Shown: positions 34,458-47,700, numbered from the stretch's first letter. The stretch is 64,000 bases of DNA from Ampelocalamus luodianensis (GCA_036346255.1 CM070617.1:8659501-8723500); one strand, 5' to 3'. The notes: a model not told the origin generated them from the sequence alone. Program-made: numbers and translations.

Positions 34458-35582
34458 CCGCAGAGTCACCTCAAACCAGACGGACGGGGCAACCAGTCTT
34501 GGTCAAATCGCGGCCGGATTGGTTGGTTTCTTGCAACGGAATCTACAGAAACGAGGCCATCTGGTGGCTCTGGGCTCTGGAGCGGAGGAGGGGAAGGTTA
34601 GCGTGTGATGCGTGGTACTGTGCTGCGCTCGCGCTCTCGCTAATGGCGACGATTAGTCGCGGGTGGGTTTTACTTTACAAGGTTTTGGCCATTTTCGGTG
34701 TGGAAATTATATGCGAAGAACTGAGAAGGGAAATGGTGGAAACTGGAAAGGAAGGCGAGGAAGGAAGCCTGTTTCTGCGTGGACGTGGTCTGTGCGCCGG
34801 GAGGTGTGAAGCACGTGTGTACATAACAGTATAACACTGTTGCCCTGTTAACGCGGTGCACCTAGAAGATAATAGAGATGATTAATGCGATTGATTAGAT
34901 GCCTAAAGTTAGATTATACTGTTAGCTAGCAGTGCCCAATGTCCCATTTAGAATTAAAACAGTTCAATACTTCAGTTACCGTATGAATTTGGAGAAAAGT
35001 GTTCCCAATAGGAGATTAGGAGGGCCTAAAACGAAGTACGATACTATGAAAAAACAAGAAATTGCCACCGTAAAGAGGTGTACTTAGGTATTTGTCACTA
35101 TATTGTCTTATTGATATGTGGCCACACGACCACACGACATTATCGAGTAGTAAATTCTGAACTACCATGCCAATTTTCTAGTGGCAAATCGTCGATATTC
35201 TCTGGTGTGCTGAACACGGAAACTAGAGTGAAAAAATATTATGCGGCCTAAATTTAGAGTCTCTTAAACTTTTGCTTTTGCATGGATGGTTTATAACTTT
35301 ATATTGAATAAAATCAATAAATACCAAATTAAGATGAAGCATTGAAGGATGAATCTTTTTTTCTAGATGAAATTATGTTAGTGTTATCTGTACCAAAATC
35401 TTTCCTTTAGTCTATTGCAGCTATTCAGTGGGATCGTTAGCCCACAGCCCCGTGAGAAATTTATCATTCCCTTTCCTTTTCTTCTTTGTGTTACTATTCG
35501 AAATCAATTTTTGAAAATTGTTATAGGGACACGCAAAGAGCAAAAGGAATTAGCCCTATCGGCACACGCAAAGGGAGAAGGG
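34458..35582. other. Intergenic: CID promoter side and AT-rich spacer
   Basis: Probably contains the 5' UTR and promoter of the minus-strand CID gene. Beyond about 34860 it is AT-rich with no recognisable gene or element until LTR sequence begins. Confidence 0.5.
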
Positions 35583-35852
35583 TGCCACCTCGATGCCTTG
35601 GTCAATCGGTCCACTACCTCTCGGTCTTCATCCAAAGGGGTCCTCGGCCTGAAGGGGGTCGTCGGCGAAGGACATAGGGGAGGTCGAGATCCCGTAAGGG
35701 ACCAAGGAAGGTGACGTGATGGACACCGTCTATAGAAGTCCACCGTACACCGAAGCTACCAGCAAAGGAGGAAAAGACCAAGAAACCCCAATAGTTGTAG
35801 GGCCTATATAGGGGTATTGTTGTAATCTCCTATGTCCTAACTTGTAATATTA

Positions 35853-36909
35853 ATATTATTATTATTTTGGTGGCCAGGATTTTCCCCATCCGGTCTACAT
35901 TAAAGAAGAAGAGCACTGATGGACCCGAATGTCCGATTGTTGGTCCGATCTTTCGATGAGAACGATAAGTTCGGTAGGTGTCGCTCAACTCTCACGATCC
36001 TGGCTACGAACACGCAAGGCCCGAAACCACGCAATCGCTGAACTGATTGACAAGTCGTTATCAACCGTGCACGAATACCCGGATAACCTGACTACGAAGG
36101 TCGATTCCTGCATACACCGAAGAAGCACGCAAGAAAAAGATAAAGCAATCTGAAATTGCAAATATGGATTGAAATATTGAATTGAGTTGGAATTTTGAAA
36201 CGGTATTATGGTTGGTCTAGTCGACACAAGCCAATACACAAAGTTGCAACAAGGCTAACTTTTAACTAAATAAAATCCAAGTAAAACTAAAGGGGTGCGG
36301 TCTCCTTATATAAGGGAGAGGGAGCCACAAATGTCTAAGCGCTAGCAATGTGGTACTATTCATGGGTTACTATTTATGTGAACAGTATCATCAATAGTAC
36401 CCATGAACATTGCGTCCGGCCCATGTGGAGGCGGCCGGCCCAAATAGACCAAGGAGGTGGCCGGCCCAAATAACCTAGAATGGTAGCTGCTCTTTGGGTC
36501 AAATAATTGATACAAATACAAGACCCTTGGCCCAATATGAGGTGGCGCAACACCAGATATAAGTGAAGTGGATTCATCGGCACGTTGAAGTAGCGTTTGA
36601 CGCTGCCGAATCGATGGCAGTCGAGTAGCCCGGTTGGAGGTGGAGTAGCGGTCGTATCCGAAGGTTTGATGTCTTCATCAAGCACCCTCACTCGCGAGGC
36701 ACCACGGGAGCCAGCGCTCGAACCGTGGCGGGCTGAGAGCCTAAAGCCTCCCTCATTTTTGTCAACTGAGCCCCAGCTCAGTCCTCAACCCCACACACAC
36801 ACACAACCACACACGCACCCATGCGAGACACCAGGCGAGCCAAGGACTCGAACGCTGGTGGGCAGCCCGCACTCCAGGCGGCGCCACCACCCGAGCAAAG
36901 CTCGGTTCG
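35853..36909 (-). mobile_element. Candidate SINE, minus strand, itself interrupted
   Basis: Flanked by 16-bp direct repeats (35837-35852 and 36910-36925), the size expected for LINE-type retroposition. Read on the minus strand it starts near CGAACCGAGC, has two Pol III B-box-like motifs (CGTTCGAGTCC and CGGTTCGAGCG) and ends in an AATAATAAT tail. Without the nested solo LTR it is about 290 bp. Two B boxes suggest a dimeric SINE. No family name is assigned. Confidence 0.65.
35917..36680 (-). mobile_element. Solo LTR inside the SINE, TSD AGCAC
   Basis: 764 bp; on the minus strand it starts TGATGAAGAC and ends GTCCATCA. Perfect 5-bp TSD AGCAC at 35912-35916 and 36681-36685. A TATA-like TTATATAAGG lies at about 36304-36313. 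No coding sequence. Confidence 0.85.
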
Positions 36910-37158
36910 CTAACTTGTAATATTATAAATAGGCGCTCTCACGTATCAAGCAAGAGAGGATGACTTTTGGTGAATTTAACATACGAAAAAGATACCATTC
37001 GTCCCTCTGTATTGTTTCCACACTACACTACAGGGACCTCGAGACCCCTACCCCCTCGCAGCGAGTAGTGACTCTGAGGCCCTCCATTTTCTACTATTTG
37101 GTTTGCAGCCACAACAGTTAGTGCCATCCGTGGGGACAGGTAGAGAAGCAACATCGCG

Positions 37159-37554
37159 ATGGCACCCAGAAGGAAGAAAGCGTCCAAGGTCTCGGCCACC
37201 GAAGCGACCGCCACGAACGCGACGCCTAGAATACCCCAAGCGAAGCAAAGCAAGATGTCCACAGTCACCGAGGCAGACACGGCGGCGGCACTCGAGGCAA
37301 GATCCACCCACGAGGAGATCATTGGAGAGGAAAGACGGGAAGCGTGAACTGAAGCATCGTTACCTGGGGGACACCACACAGTGCACCTTCTACCCGCAAA
37401 ATCAAGTGCGAAAAGGAAGCCTATGAGACTGTGCAACAGCGGATGGCAGACCTTCATCAAGAGCTGCAGAGCCTGTGCCAGCATAGCCCCATCGCACTAC
37501 CTCCAACAACAGCATCCCTCGTCATACAACCTCCGGCAGCGGCATCCCTCGTCG
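37159..37554 (+). pseudogene. Truncated Gypsy gag N-terminus, copy 1
   Basis: MAPRRKKASKVSATEAT start; the first frame stops after about 62 codons (EERREA). Later DNA continues gag-like in other frames up to the next LTR. Only the N-terminal part is present. Confidence 0.65.
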
Positions 37555-37967
37555 TGTCGCCTCGATGCCTTGGTCAATCGGTCCACTATCTCTTAGTCTT
37601 CATCCAAAGGGGTCTTCGGGCGAAAGACAAAGGGGAGGTCGAGGTCCCGCAAGAGACCAAGGAAGGTGACATGGTGGACACCGCCTATGGGAGTCCACTG
37701 TACACCAAAGCTATCAGCGAAGGAGGAAAAGACCAAGAAACCTCTATAGTCGTAGGGCCTCTGTAAGGCTACTGTTGTAATCTCCTATTTCCTAACTTGT
37801 AATATTATAAATAGGCGCTCTCGCGTATCAAGCAAGAGAGGATGACTTTTGGTGAATTTAACATACGAAAAAGATATCATTCGCCCCTCTGTATTGTTCC
37901 CACACTACAGGGACCTTGAGACCCCTACCCCCTCGCAGCAGGTAGTGACTCCAAGGCCCTCCAAGGC
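37555..37967 (+). repeat. Second LTR of the array
   Basis: Starts TGTCGCCTCGATGCC and carries TATTATAAATAG at about 37803-37814. Relative to the first LTR it lacks the last about 35 bp, including TTTGGTTTGCAGCCACAACA. Confidence 0.65.
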
Positions 37968-38003
37968 GCCATCCGTGGGGACAGGCAGAGAAGCAGCATC
38001 GCG

Positions 38004-38412
38004 ATGGCACCTAGAAGGAAGAAAGCATCCAAGGTCTCGGCCACCAAAGCGACCGCCACGAACGCGACGCCTAGAATACCCTGAGCGAAGCAAAGCAAGA
38101 TGTCCACAGTCGTCGAGGCAGACGCGGTGGCGGCGGCTCTCGAGGCAAACTCCACCCATGAGGAGATCATTGGAGAGGAAGGACGGGAAGCGTGAACCGA
38201 AGCGTCATTACCTAGGGGACACCACGATGCATCTTCTACCTGCAAAATCGAGTGTGAAAAGGGAAGCCTATGAGACTGTGCAACAGTGGATGGCAGACCT
38301 TCATCAAGAGCTACAGAGCCTATGCCAGCACAGCCCCATCGCACTACCTCCAACAATGGCATTCCTCGTCGTACCACCTCCGGCACGACATCCCTCATCG
38401 CACCTCCTTTAG
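38004..38412 (+). pseudogene. Truncated Gypsy gag N-terminus, copy 2
   Basis: Repeats the MAP(R)RKKASKVSAT start; an early stop (CCCTGAGCG) replaces the proline-glutamine codons of copy 1. It ends at the large solo LTR. Confidence 0.6.
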
Positions 38413-39431
38413 TAGCGACATCTGTAACATCCCAAATTTAGAGTGTTTTTGAAGCCTTTAAAAATAAAAATAACCATTTGATTTTCTTGGTTAAGTCAAA
38501 GCTCAATTTGAATTTTTAGAAATTAAAATAATTTAATGTGATTAATCTAAACTTTAATTGAATTCAAAATAGTTTTATTTGGGTTCTTTGATTTCAAATT
38601 ATTTTCTGGAATTTTTAGGGATTTTTGGAGTTTATTTGCTATTTCTTTGAGCTTGCTTTAATTCAATTTCTAAAATTCAAAAATTCCTTTTTTATTTTCC
38701 CTTCAGGCCGCTTTTATTTTCCTTCCCAAGCCATCCTCTTTTTCCCGACCCAGTCGCCAACCCAGCCGCGTCAGCCCGTTCTCCTTTCCTCTCGCGCACA
38801 TAGCCCAGCCCGCCAGCCTCTTTCCTTTCTTTCTCTCTCTCTGTCTGGTGGCCTCCACCTGTCAACTCCATCCTCCTCGCACACGGCTTCGTCCCCATGT
38901 TCGTGTCCATCATGACTACGCCGCCGTCTTCCTCCCGATTTCTCCCTCTCTCGTGCCTACTTAAGTGCGCCGCCCACGTCAAAATCTTTGCCCCGTCCTT
39001 CTCTCCCGAAGCCCCAAAAATTTAATGCCAGAATCATCTTCGTTTCACCGGATTCCGCCGTTGTTGCCGCCGGTTGCCGAAGGACTTCCTTGTCGATTCC
39101 GTCACCATCCATGCTCCTCTGGTCGTGCCTCCACCGCCATTGGATTCGCCTTCTCGCGTTCTCCGTCATGTTCGCGTCCTCTTCACCCGAGCTTCACCGA
39201 GCCGCCGTCGCCTCCTCCTTCCTCAAAGCCAGCCACCGCCTCCACACCCGATATCACACTGATGAGTCCCTTTGCTCTCCTGTGCGCATCACGTTGTGTT
39301 CTCGAGTCTCCTCTTCTGATCCCCTCTCTTCCTGTCTTTTCTCAGTCGTTGTCATTCTTCGTCTCCGTCGTCGGCCATCGTCACGCCGCCACTCCCGTCG
39401 TCCTCCGGCCGCCCTGAGATGCCCATGTGAC

Positions 39432-42400
39432 TGTCAGAACCCGGGATTACCATCCCAGATCCTCTGTGCATTTCTGAACTAGTCCCATGATCAGTCGCTA
39501 GTTCACACAGTAAACAAATATGGTAACAAATTCATATCACAACTTTTTTTTAATAATCAACAGAGTTTATTACAAAAGAGGCTTACAGGCCAACAATAAA
39601 GAACACAGCGGAAGACGAAGAAGTAGTAGAGTCCAGCAATCTGCCACAGGCAATCGACTGGGGTAGCGGCCTAGTCGTCGAGATCCACACGGGTAGCAAA
39701 GTCCTTCTCCTCTGAAATTTATTTGCATAAAGCAAGTATGAGCACAACTACCGTGCTCGCAAGTTACACCAATCAAATAATGAATGACATGCATATATGG
39801 ATGTAACAAAGGATGGCTTATTGGTTTATTTGCATAAAGCAAACATTTCCTTTAAATCTTGGTACTAAGTTCCAAAGCGATTATTTTATAACTAAAATTC
39901 TTTTATAAATTCTCAATTTTATAGTCGATAACATTCACACATGAATGGTGAAGGATACCCTCCTATCACATGGCTTCTGCCCAATTCCCATTTGGATAAA
40001 CCGTTTTAAAGAAGTCTTTTTCAGACAAAACCAAAGTCTAACTTTGAGTAGTTCTGCTAGCATGTCCATGACCGTGGACACGGCTATTCGAATAGTTTTA
40101 CACTCTGCAGAGGTTGTACAGCTTTACCCACAAGAGATAATCAACTTTCAATGTCCGTCTGACACACTTCCGAAGGTGTGCGACTAAGTGATTATCACGA
40201 GGCCTTTACAATGTTCTGTCTTAATGTATTTATGCCCGCTAAGGTTTCGCTACCATTGGACTAGCCATCCTCCGGAAGCCCCCTCTTGCGCCAGATGGGT
40301 CTACTGTCTGACCAACACCCATACCAACAACATAGCACAAATGACACTAAGACATCACAAATTATTTAGCCAAGTCCCGCCCACACAGGACATGTGGTGG
40401 TACGGTAAGGCGTAGCATCATGCGCTCGAAGACCGGTCCTTAACTGACTTGGACGACTTTCCATAAAACCACAGGCCTTAACCTAACAGATTAAGCCCGT
40501 GCATAAACCTGCACCCACCAATCATCCATTTCGCCCAAGTCCAAACCCATTTTTATTTTACTTTTCAAGTCATTTGTAAAACTCCCATGACACACCAATG
40601 CCAAGGGTACAATTTAAACAATAATTGATTGTTGGCTGAAATTCCCCAAATCAAACAAGTTTGGTCTATAAGCATGGCTAAGCAATACGTTTAAAATGAT
40701 CCTAGTTCATACTATTGTATCAACCAGGTTTTATCTAGGATGTCAATGTTTTTGATTCAATATCAACATTGGTCATACAAAAGGTTTAGGTATAACTATG
40801 AATTTAGAAACAGGAATTTATATTACTGAGTATAAATAAGCATGCAGTAATAATTTAAAAGCAGAATATAAATAATTTAAAATAATGGGATCAATATGAT
40901 CAAGGGTATAACTTGCCTTGCTTGATGAGGTGACGTTGTTTTTCTTAACAGATCACCTTCACAGAACGTCTGGTGTTGAGGTGACGTTGTTTTTCTTAAC
41001 AGGTCACCTAGTACTCACAAGTACTATCTTCAGGTAGTCCAAGTGTACGATTACGATGATCATACAGTCAAAATCAATCCTCTTATGTTGTTCTTCAATC
41101 GGCGTTGAAATCTGATTCTCCGAAGTCGTCGAAATCTAATCGTGAAAAGAAGCCAAATTCAAACTAAATTCAAATAACAAATCAAATGAACTCCAAATAA
41201 AAAGATTTTGGTTTAGATAGCTAGATAATAATTTTATATGAATTTACCAACTTGAATCACCCAAATCGGAGTTTGGATGCAAAAGATGTGAATTTTAGAA
41301 GTTTGGAATTGCATGAAATGATAAGTTAGGGTTTGAAGGAATCATTGGTCAAATGAACTCAAAATTAAATAATTTTGAGTTAGATGGCTAGATCTTGATT
41401 TTATATGAATTTAGGAATTTGAATCGACGAAATCGGAGTTCGTATGAGGGAGAACGAACCCCGGGAAGTTCTAAATCTAAATAAACCCTAAAATCAGATT
41501 TTATTGAATTTCTTGAATTACTTTTCTAAAGGAAATTCGAATTATTGCGCATACTGACGTCAGCATTGGAATTTCCGAATAAAAACAATTAAAATAAATT
41601 TCTGACAGTGGGCCCCACGTGTCACTGACACGGCCACGCATGGATCGGTTCCACCGAGCCGAGAAAGCGTGAGGCGGTGGACTTGCCACGCGGCAAGCCA
41701 CGTGGGTGGACACGCGGCGGGGAGACGGCGTGGCGAGGTGGCGTGGCGTGGCGACCGCGTGGTGGTGCCACGTGGCACGAGCCGCCGGCGGCTCGAACGC
41801 GCCGCGCACTGCCGGCGAACGGCGGCGAGATAGCCTCCGCGAGAGTACGAGAGGACGAGATGGCTTCACCGAGTCGGTGCTCACCTCGGGTGCACGGAGA
41901 CGCTGGGATCGCCGGCGAGGTCAGCGCGCGGTGTTCGGTGAAGTGGCGGCGCGGCGTTCCGGCGGTGCTCGGGCGAGGCGAAGGTGCGCACGACGTAGGC
42001 GAGGCTACGGCGATGCCGTCGGTGTCGGTGGTGAGGATGCGTTGGCGGTATAGGCGCCGGAATCGGGGAAGAAGAGCTCGCGGCCGGGAGACCTTCCGAA
42101 GCAAAATCCGGCCGATAGAGGAGGGGAGGGGCGGTGTGGATGGCGTGGTTGGAACGAGGAGGAGAAGGCGTACTCGGTGCTCCCTTTATAGAGGCCGAGG
42201 AGGCGGGCGGCTTGCGCGCGCACGAAGTCCGTCGCGGCGTTGCGGCGGCGATAAGCGCGGTCCGTGATTTCGTGCGAGACGGCGGGGTAACGGTCGAACG
42301 GCGCGGCGTGATTAGGGGACTCCGTCGCAAGTCCACGGGAGAAAGGGGGCGAGATTCGCAGATTGCTTGAGCTTTTCTCGGCGCTAATGGCGGCGGAGTG

Positions 42401-43029
42401 CGGCGCAGCGAGGGAGAAGATGCGGGAAGAAGAAGGAGGCGTGGCCATCGGATTTTCATCCAACGGTTGAGAGCGGGGTGGCGTGGGTGGTGCGAGATGC
42501 CGTCCGATTCAAATCGGCACGATGGTGAGAGAGAGAGAGGCGCGAGATGGGCGAGTTGTTGGGCGCGCAGTGAGAGGATGGGCGGTCCGAGATTTCGCCC
42601 AAAGCGTTCCGATTTTTAAATGCTTTTCTAATTGATTTAATTCCAGATAATTCATTTAGGCTTTAGAAAATAGCAAATTAAATCCAAAAATTCTAGAAAA
42701 ATTCACAGAAATTTCCAGAGGTATTTTGGACTTAATTAAAATAGTTCCAACTTAAACTTGGCTATAGTTTTTGCAAATAATTTATTTTGGGCTTTTGAAA
42801 TGATTTGGAAAAGGCTTTTAAAAACTCAGAAAATTCCAGAAATTAATTTTTAATTTTCAAAACAAGCCAAATGAAACTTCAAGAACTTTCAATAAATTTT
42901 ACTTTTGATTTTTTTTAAAAACTTTAGAAATTCAAATAATTAATCAAACTCTGGCAAATTTCAGAAAATCCAATTAGAACAATAACTTTATTTTATTTTA
43001 TTTTGGTAACATAACCTTGGGATGTTACA
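39432..43029 (-). repeat. 3' LTR of the non-autonomous element
   Basis: 3,598 bp; on the minus strand it runs TGTAACATCCCAAGG to CCCGGGTTCTGACA. It holds a 51-bp-period duplication (GAGGTGACGTTGTTTTTCTT) at about 40927-41008, which is also in the other LTR. Confidence 0.9.
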
Positions 43030-43042
43030 AACTACCCCCCTT
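43030..43042 (-). other. Polypurine tract
   Basis: AAGGGGGGTAGTT on the minus strand, directly before the TGTAACATCCC start of the 3' LTR. Confidence 0.7.
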
Positions 43043-43123
43043 AAAAGGAATCTCGACCCCGAGATTCGGAGTGGCTAGAAAGAAAGCTAGGGATACAAGG
43101 TTTTCAACTGGAGTTGTTGTCGT

Positions 43124-44184
43124 TCACATCCTGTTCATCATCTGACATAATTTGAGTGGTGACATTGTACAGACGTCCTCGTCCAGAATTTTGCGGCTTC
43201 TTGACTCGTGATTGGTGGATTGGTCGCTCTTGCCTCTTTGGACATTCTTCGCGAAATGTCCAACTTCATGGCAATTGAAGCACGTGATGCCTGCAACATA
43301 TGATGGTTCCTTTTGTGCCTGGGCTCCCTCAGATATATTGGAGGGTTCCAAGTTGACTGGGTTTTCTGTTGTTGGCTGGAGTTGGCCTTGATGCGATGAA
43401 GTCCTTCGGCTTTGGAAAGCTTCCGAGTTGAACTTCGTGCGCCCATTCTTCTCTTGCGGTTCTCCATCTCTTGGTGTTTGCCTTCTTGACGAATCGCCTT
43501 GTCGACTAGTCTTTGGAAGTCGAGATAATCTCGAGAGATCACCGATGCACAAATCATCATTGAGTCCTTCCAGGAATTTTTCTTGTTTGTCTTCATCTCT
43601 CGTAACATCGTCCGGTGCATAGCGTGCCAGTCGGTTGAACTTGTGCGGTACTCACATCACGCAGAGGTTGCCTTGACGAAGTGTGCGAACTCCTTTTTCT
43701 TGAGGGTCATCATGCCGGAAGGGATATGTGCATGGCGGAAAGCTCGCACAAATTCATTCCAGGTGATGATCTGAGCATCAGCATGTGAGATGCTGAAGTT
43801 GTCCCACCATTCAGAAGCTGGACCCATGAGCTGGTGTGAAGCAAACAACACCCTCTCACGATCGGTGCACTGAGCGATGTCCAATTTCTTACTAATCGCT
43901 CGGAGCCAATCATCTGCATCCATGGGCTCTGTGCTGCTTGAATAAGTCGGCGGACGCATCCTCATGAATTCTGACATACTGGTCCTTTGGGGTGGTGGAG
44001 TTGGAGTTGGGGATGCAACTTGCTCGCTTGGATCGCTGACGATGGACCGAGAGAGCGATTCGATCAGCGGTTTTGATTGGCCATCATCGTTGCCATTCGA
44101 TCCATTGGATGCTGGTGGTGGAATTGGGGTATTTCCATCATCGTTGGCGTTGGTTCCACTTCCCGAGTGATGAGGGTTCACCAT
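43124..44184 (-). pseudogene. Gypsy gag of the non-autonomous element, frameshifted
   Basis: Starts MVNPHHSGSGTNANDDGN at 44184. The capsid-like part has MRMRPPTYSSSTEPMDADDW, WWDNFSISHADAQIITW and FRHAHIPSGMMTLKKKEF, the common plant gag pattern. The frame ends at 43657 (VKATSA) and gag continues in another frame from about 43620 (YAPDDV...KFLEGLNDDL). A zinc knuckle follows in which the last Cys is replaced: CFNCHEVGHFAKNV, with Val where the fourth ligand should be. Two breaks in the nucleic-acid-binding half imply that this copy cannot package RNA normally. Confidence 0.8.
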
Positions 44185-44692
44185 CTGCTGGATATTCCAA
44201 GGATTTAGGAAAGGAGGACAATGGATAGGGAAGAGACAATTATGAAGGACTAAAGGGGATAGAGCAACATAACACTCCCAAACGAAAGAAAGAACTCAAA
44301 AGTATTGCAACGTTCTATCGATTGAGATTCTCAATTTGGTGGAACGACTCAATGCACAGAATGAGTCTTGGCAAACCTATACCATATGGCTGAGCTGACA
44401 TCGTATCTTTTGCTCGTGGTCTTTGTTGACGATGCTCCCTTTATAACTTCATGTCTTCTTGTCTGGATCGTAATGGGAAAACGTATTGACCATCTATAGA
44501 AATTTCCGAGGGAGAGGGGATCCATTTACTTTAAAATAGTGAGGAAAGAATTTGACAAGAAAGAATTTCTATAAGGAAACTATAGATAGACGACCAAGAT
44601 GAGGAGAGAACAAATTATTTTTCTTGTTAAATAAGTTTTGAAGTTTTCAACTAACGACCATTCTAACAAGGTCACGACCTACAGTCGATATG

Positions 44693-44704
44693 GCTCTGAT
44701 ACCA
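44693..44704 (-). other. Primer-binding site (tRNA-iMet)
   Basis: TGGTATCAGAGC on the minus strand, 3 bp inside the 5' LTR border. It gives the orientation of the element. Confidence 0.9.
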
Positions 44705-44707
44705 ATT

Positions 44708-47700
44708 TGTCAGAACCCGGGATTACCATCCCAGATCCTCTGTGCATTTCTGAACTAGTCCCATGATCAGTCGCTAGTTCACACAGTAAACAAATATGGT
44801 AACAAATTCATATCACAACTTTTTTAATAATCAACGAGTTTATTACAAAAGAGGCTACAGGCCAACAATAAAGAACACAATGGAAGACGAAGAAGTAGTA
44901 GAGTCCGACAATCGCCACGAGCAATCGATCGGGGTAGCGGCCTAGTCGTCGAGATCCACACGGTAGCAAAGTCCTTCTCCTCTCAAATTTATTTGCATAA
45001 AGCAAGTATGAGCACAACTACTGTGCTCGCAAGTTACACCCGTCAAGTAATGAATGACATGCATATATGGATGTAACAAAGGATGGCTTATTGGTTTATT
45101 TGCATAAAGCATTTCCTTTAAATACGGTACTAAGTTCCAGCGCGCTATTTTATAACTAAAATTCTTTTATAAATTCTCAATTTTATAGTCGATAACATTC
45201 ACACATGAATGGTGAAGGATACCCTCCTATCACATGGCTTCTGCCCAATTCCCATTTGGATAAACCAGTTTAAAGAAGTCTTTTCGACAAAACCAAAGTC
45301 TAACTTTGAGTAGTTCGCTAGCATGTCCATGACCGTGACACGGCTATTCGAATAGTTTTACACTCTGCAGAGGTTGTACGACTTTACCCACAAGAGATAA
45401 TCAACTTTCAATGTCCGTCGACACACTTCCGAAGGTGTGCGACTAAGTGATTATCACGAGGCCTTTACAATGTTCGTCTTAATGTATTTATGCCCGCTAA
45501 GGTTTCGCTACCATTGACTAGCCATCCTCCGAAGCCCCTCTTGCGCGGATGGGTCTCTTCATCGACCAACACCCATACCAACAACATAGCACAAATGACA
45601 CTAAGACATCACAAATTATTTAGCCAAGTCCCGCCACACAGACATGTGGTGGTACGTAAGGCGTAGCATCATGCGCTCAAGACCGGTCCTAACCGACTTG
45701 GACGACTTTCCATAAAACCCCGGGCCTTAACCCTAACTGATTAAGCCCGCATAAACTCGCACCCACCAATCATCCATTTCGCCAAGTCCAAACCCATTTT
45801 TATTTTACTTTTCAAGTCATTTGTAAAACTCCCATGACACACCAATGCCAAGGGTACAATTTAAACAATAATTGATTGTTGGCTGAAATTCCCCAAATCA
45901 AACAAGTTTGGTCTATAAGCATGGCTAAGCAATACGTTTAAAATGATCCTAGTTCATACTATTGTATCAACCAGGTTTTATCTAGGATGTCAATGTTTTT
46001 GATTCAATATCAACATTGGTCATACAAAAGGTTTAGGTATAACTATGAATTTAAAAACAGGAATTTATATTACTGAGTATAAATAAGCATGCAGTAATAA
46101 TTTAAAAGCAGAATATAAATAATTTAAAATAATGGGATCAATATGATCAAGGGTATAACTTGCCTTGCTTGATGAGGTGACGTTGTTTTTCTTAACAGAT
46201 CACCTTCACGAACGCCTGTGTTGAGGTGACGTTGTTTTTCTTAACAGGTCACCTAGTACTCACAAGTACTATCTTCAGGTAGTCCAAGTGTACGATTACG
46301 ATGATCATACAGTCAAAATCAATCCTCTTATGTTGTTCTTCAATCGGCGTTGAAATCTGATTCTCGAAGTCGTTAAATCTAATCGTGAAAAGAAGCCAAA
46401 TTCAAACTAAATTCAAATAACAAATCAAATGAACTCCAAATAAAAGATTTTGGTTTAGATAGCTAGATAATAATTTTATATGAATTTACCAACTTGAATC
46501 ACCCAAATCGGAGTTTGGATGCAAAAGATGTGAATTTTAGAAGTTTGGAATGCATGAAATGATAAGTTAGGGTTTGAAGGAATCATTGGTCAAATGAACT
46601 CAAAATTAAATAATTTTGAGTTAGATGGCTAGATCTTGATTTTATATGAATTTAGGAATTTGAATCGACGAAATCGGAGTTCGTATGAGGAGAAACGAAC
46701 CCGGAAGTTCTAAATCTAAATAAACCCTAAAATCAGATTTTATTGAATTTCTTGAATTACTTTTCTAAAGGAAATTCGAATTATTGCGCATGCTGACGAC
46801 AGCATTGGAATTTCCGAATAAAAACAATTAAAATAAATTTCGACAATGGCCCCACGTGTCATCGACACGACCACGGTGGATCGGTTCCACCGAGCGAGCG
46901 GTGAGGACGGTGGACTTGCCACGCGGCAAGCCACGTGGGTGGACACGCGGGCGGGGGAGACGACGTGGCGCTGAGGTGGCGTGGCGTGGCAGCCACGTGG
47001 TGGTGCCACGTAGGCACGAGCCGGCGGCGGCTCGGGCACGCACGGTGCCGGCGAACGGCGGCGAGATGGCCTCCGGCGAGAGTACCAGGAGGACGAGATG
47101 GCTTCACTGAGTCGGGTGCTCACCTCGGGTGCACGGAGACGCGAAGGATTCGCCGGCGACGAGGTCAAAAGCGGCGGCGGTGTTCGGTGAAGTGGCGGCG
47201 GCGTTCGGCGGTGCTCGCGAGGCGAAGCGCGCGCGACGACGTGGCGAGGCTACGGCGATGCCGTCGGTGTCGGTGGTGAGGATGCGTTGGCGGTATAGGC
47301 GCCGGAATCGGGGAAGAAGAGCTCGCGGCCGGGAGACCTTCCGAAGCAAAATCCGGCCGATAGAGGAGGGGAGGGGCGGTGTGGATGGCGTGGTTGGAAC
47401 GAGGAGGAGAAGGCGTACTCGGTGCTCCCTTTATAGGGGCTGGAGGAGGGCGGAGCGGCTTGCGGCGCACGAAGGTCCGTGCGGGCGTTGCGGCGGCGAT
47501 GGCGCGGTCCCGGTGATTTCGTGCGAGACGAAGGGGGTAACGGTCGGGAACGGGCGCGGCGTGATTAGGGGACTCCGATGCGCAAGTCCACGGGAGGAAA
47601 GGGGGCGAGATTCGCAGGATTGCTTGAGCTTTTCTCGGCGCTAATGGCGGCGGGTGCGAGCGTGCGAGGGAGAAGATGCGGGGAAGAAGAAGGAGGCGTG

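Larger units (their letters stand above)
35583..37116 (+). repeat. First LTR of the array, interrupted by a SINE
   Basis: LTR parts are 35583-35852 and 36926-37116 (about 460 bp joined). The LTR has TATTATAAATAG at about 36920-36931 and ends CCACAACA. The interruption is flanked by a 16-bp direct repeat, CTAACTTGTAATATTA. Confidence 0.7.
35583..38412 (+). mobile_element. Gypsy LTR-gag-LTR-gag array
   Basis: Two LTR copies (35583-37116, interrupted, and 37555-about 37967) are each followed by a GTGCCATCCGTGGGGACAGG-like leader and the start of the same gag (37159 and about 38004). The gag N-terminus (MAPRRKKASKVSATEAT) is related to that of the 7021-22009 element. No pol is present. Both gag pieces are cut short: the first by the second LTR, the second by the solo LTR starting at 38423. 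Confidence 0.7.

Noticed and set aside
41501..42463. Overlapping long frames on both strands in the GC-rich part of the 3.6-kb LTRs (also 46740-47926)
   Set aside because: LTR U3/R sequence with high GC; frames differ between the two LTRs and have no protein motif.
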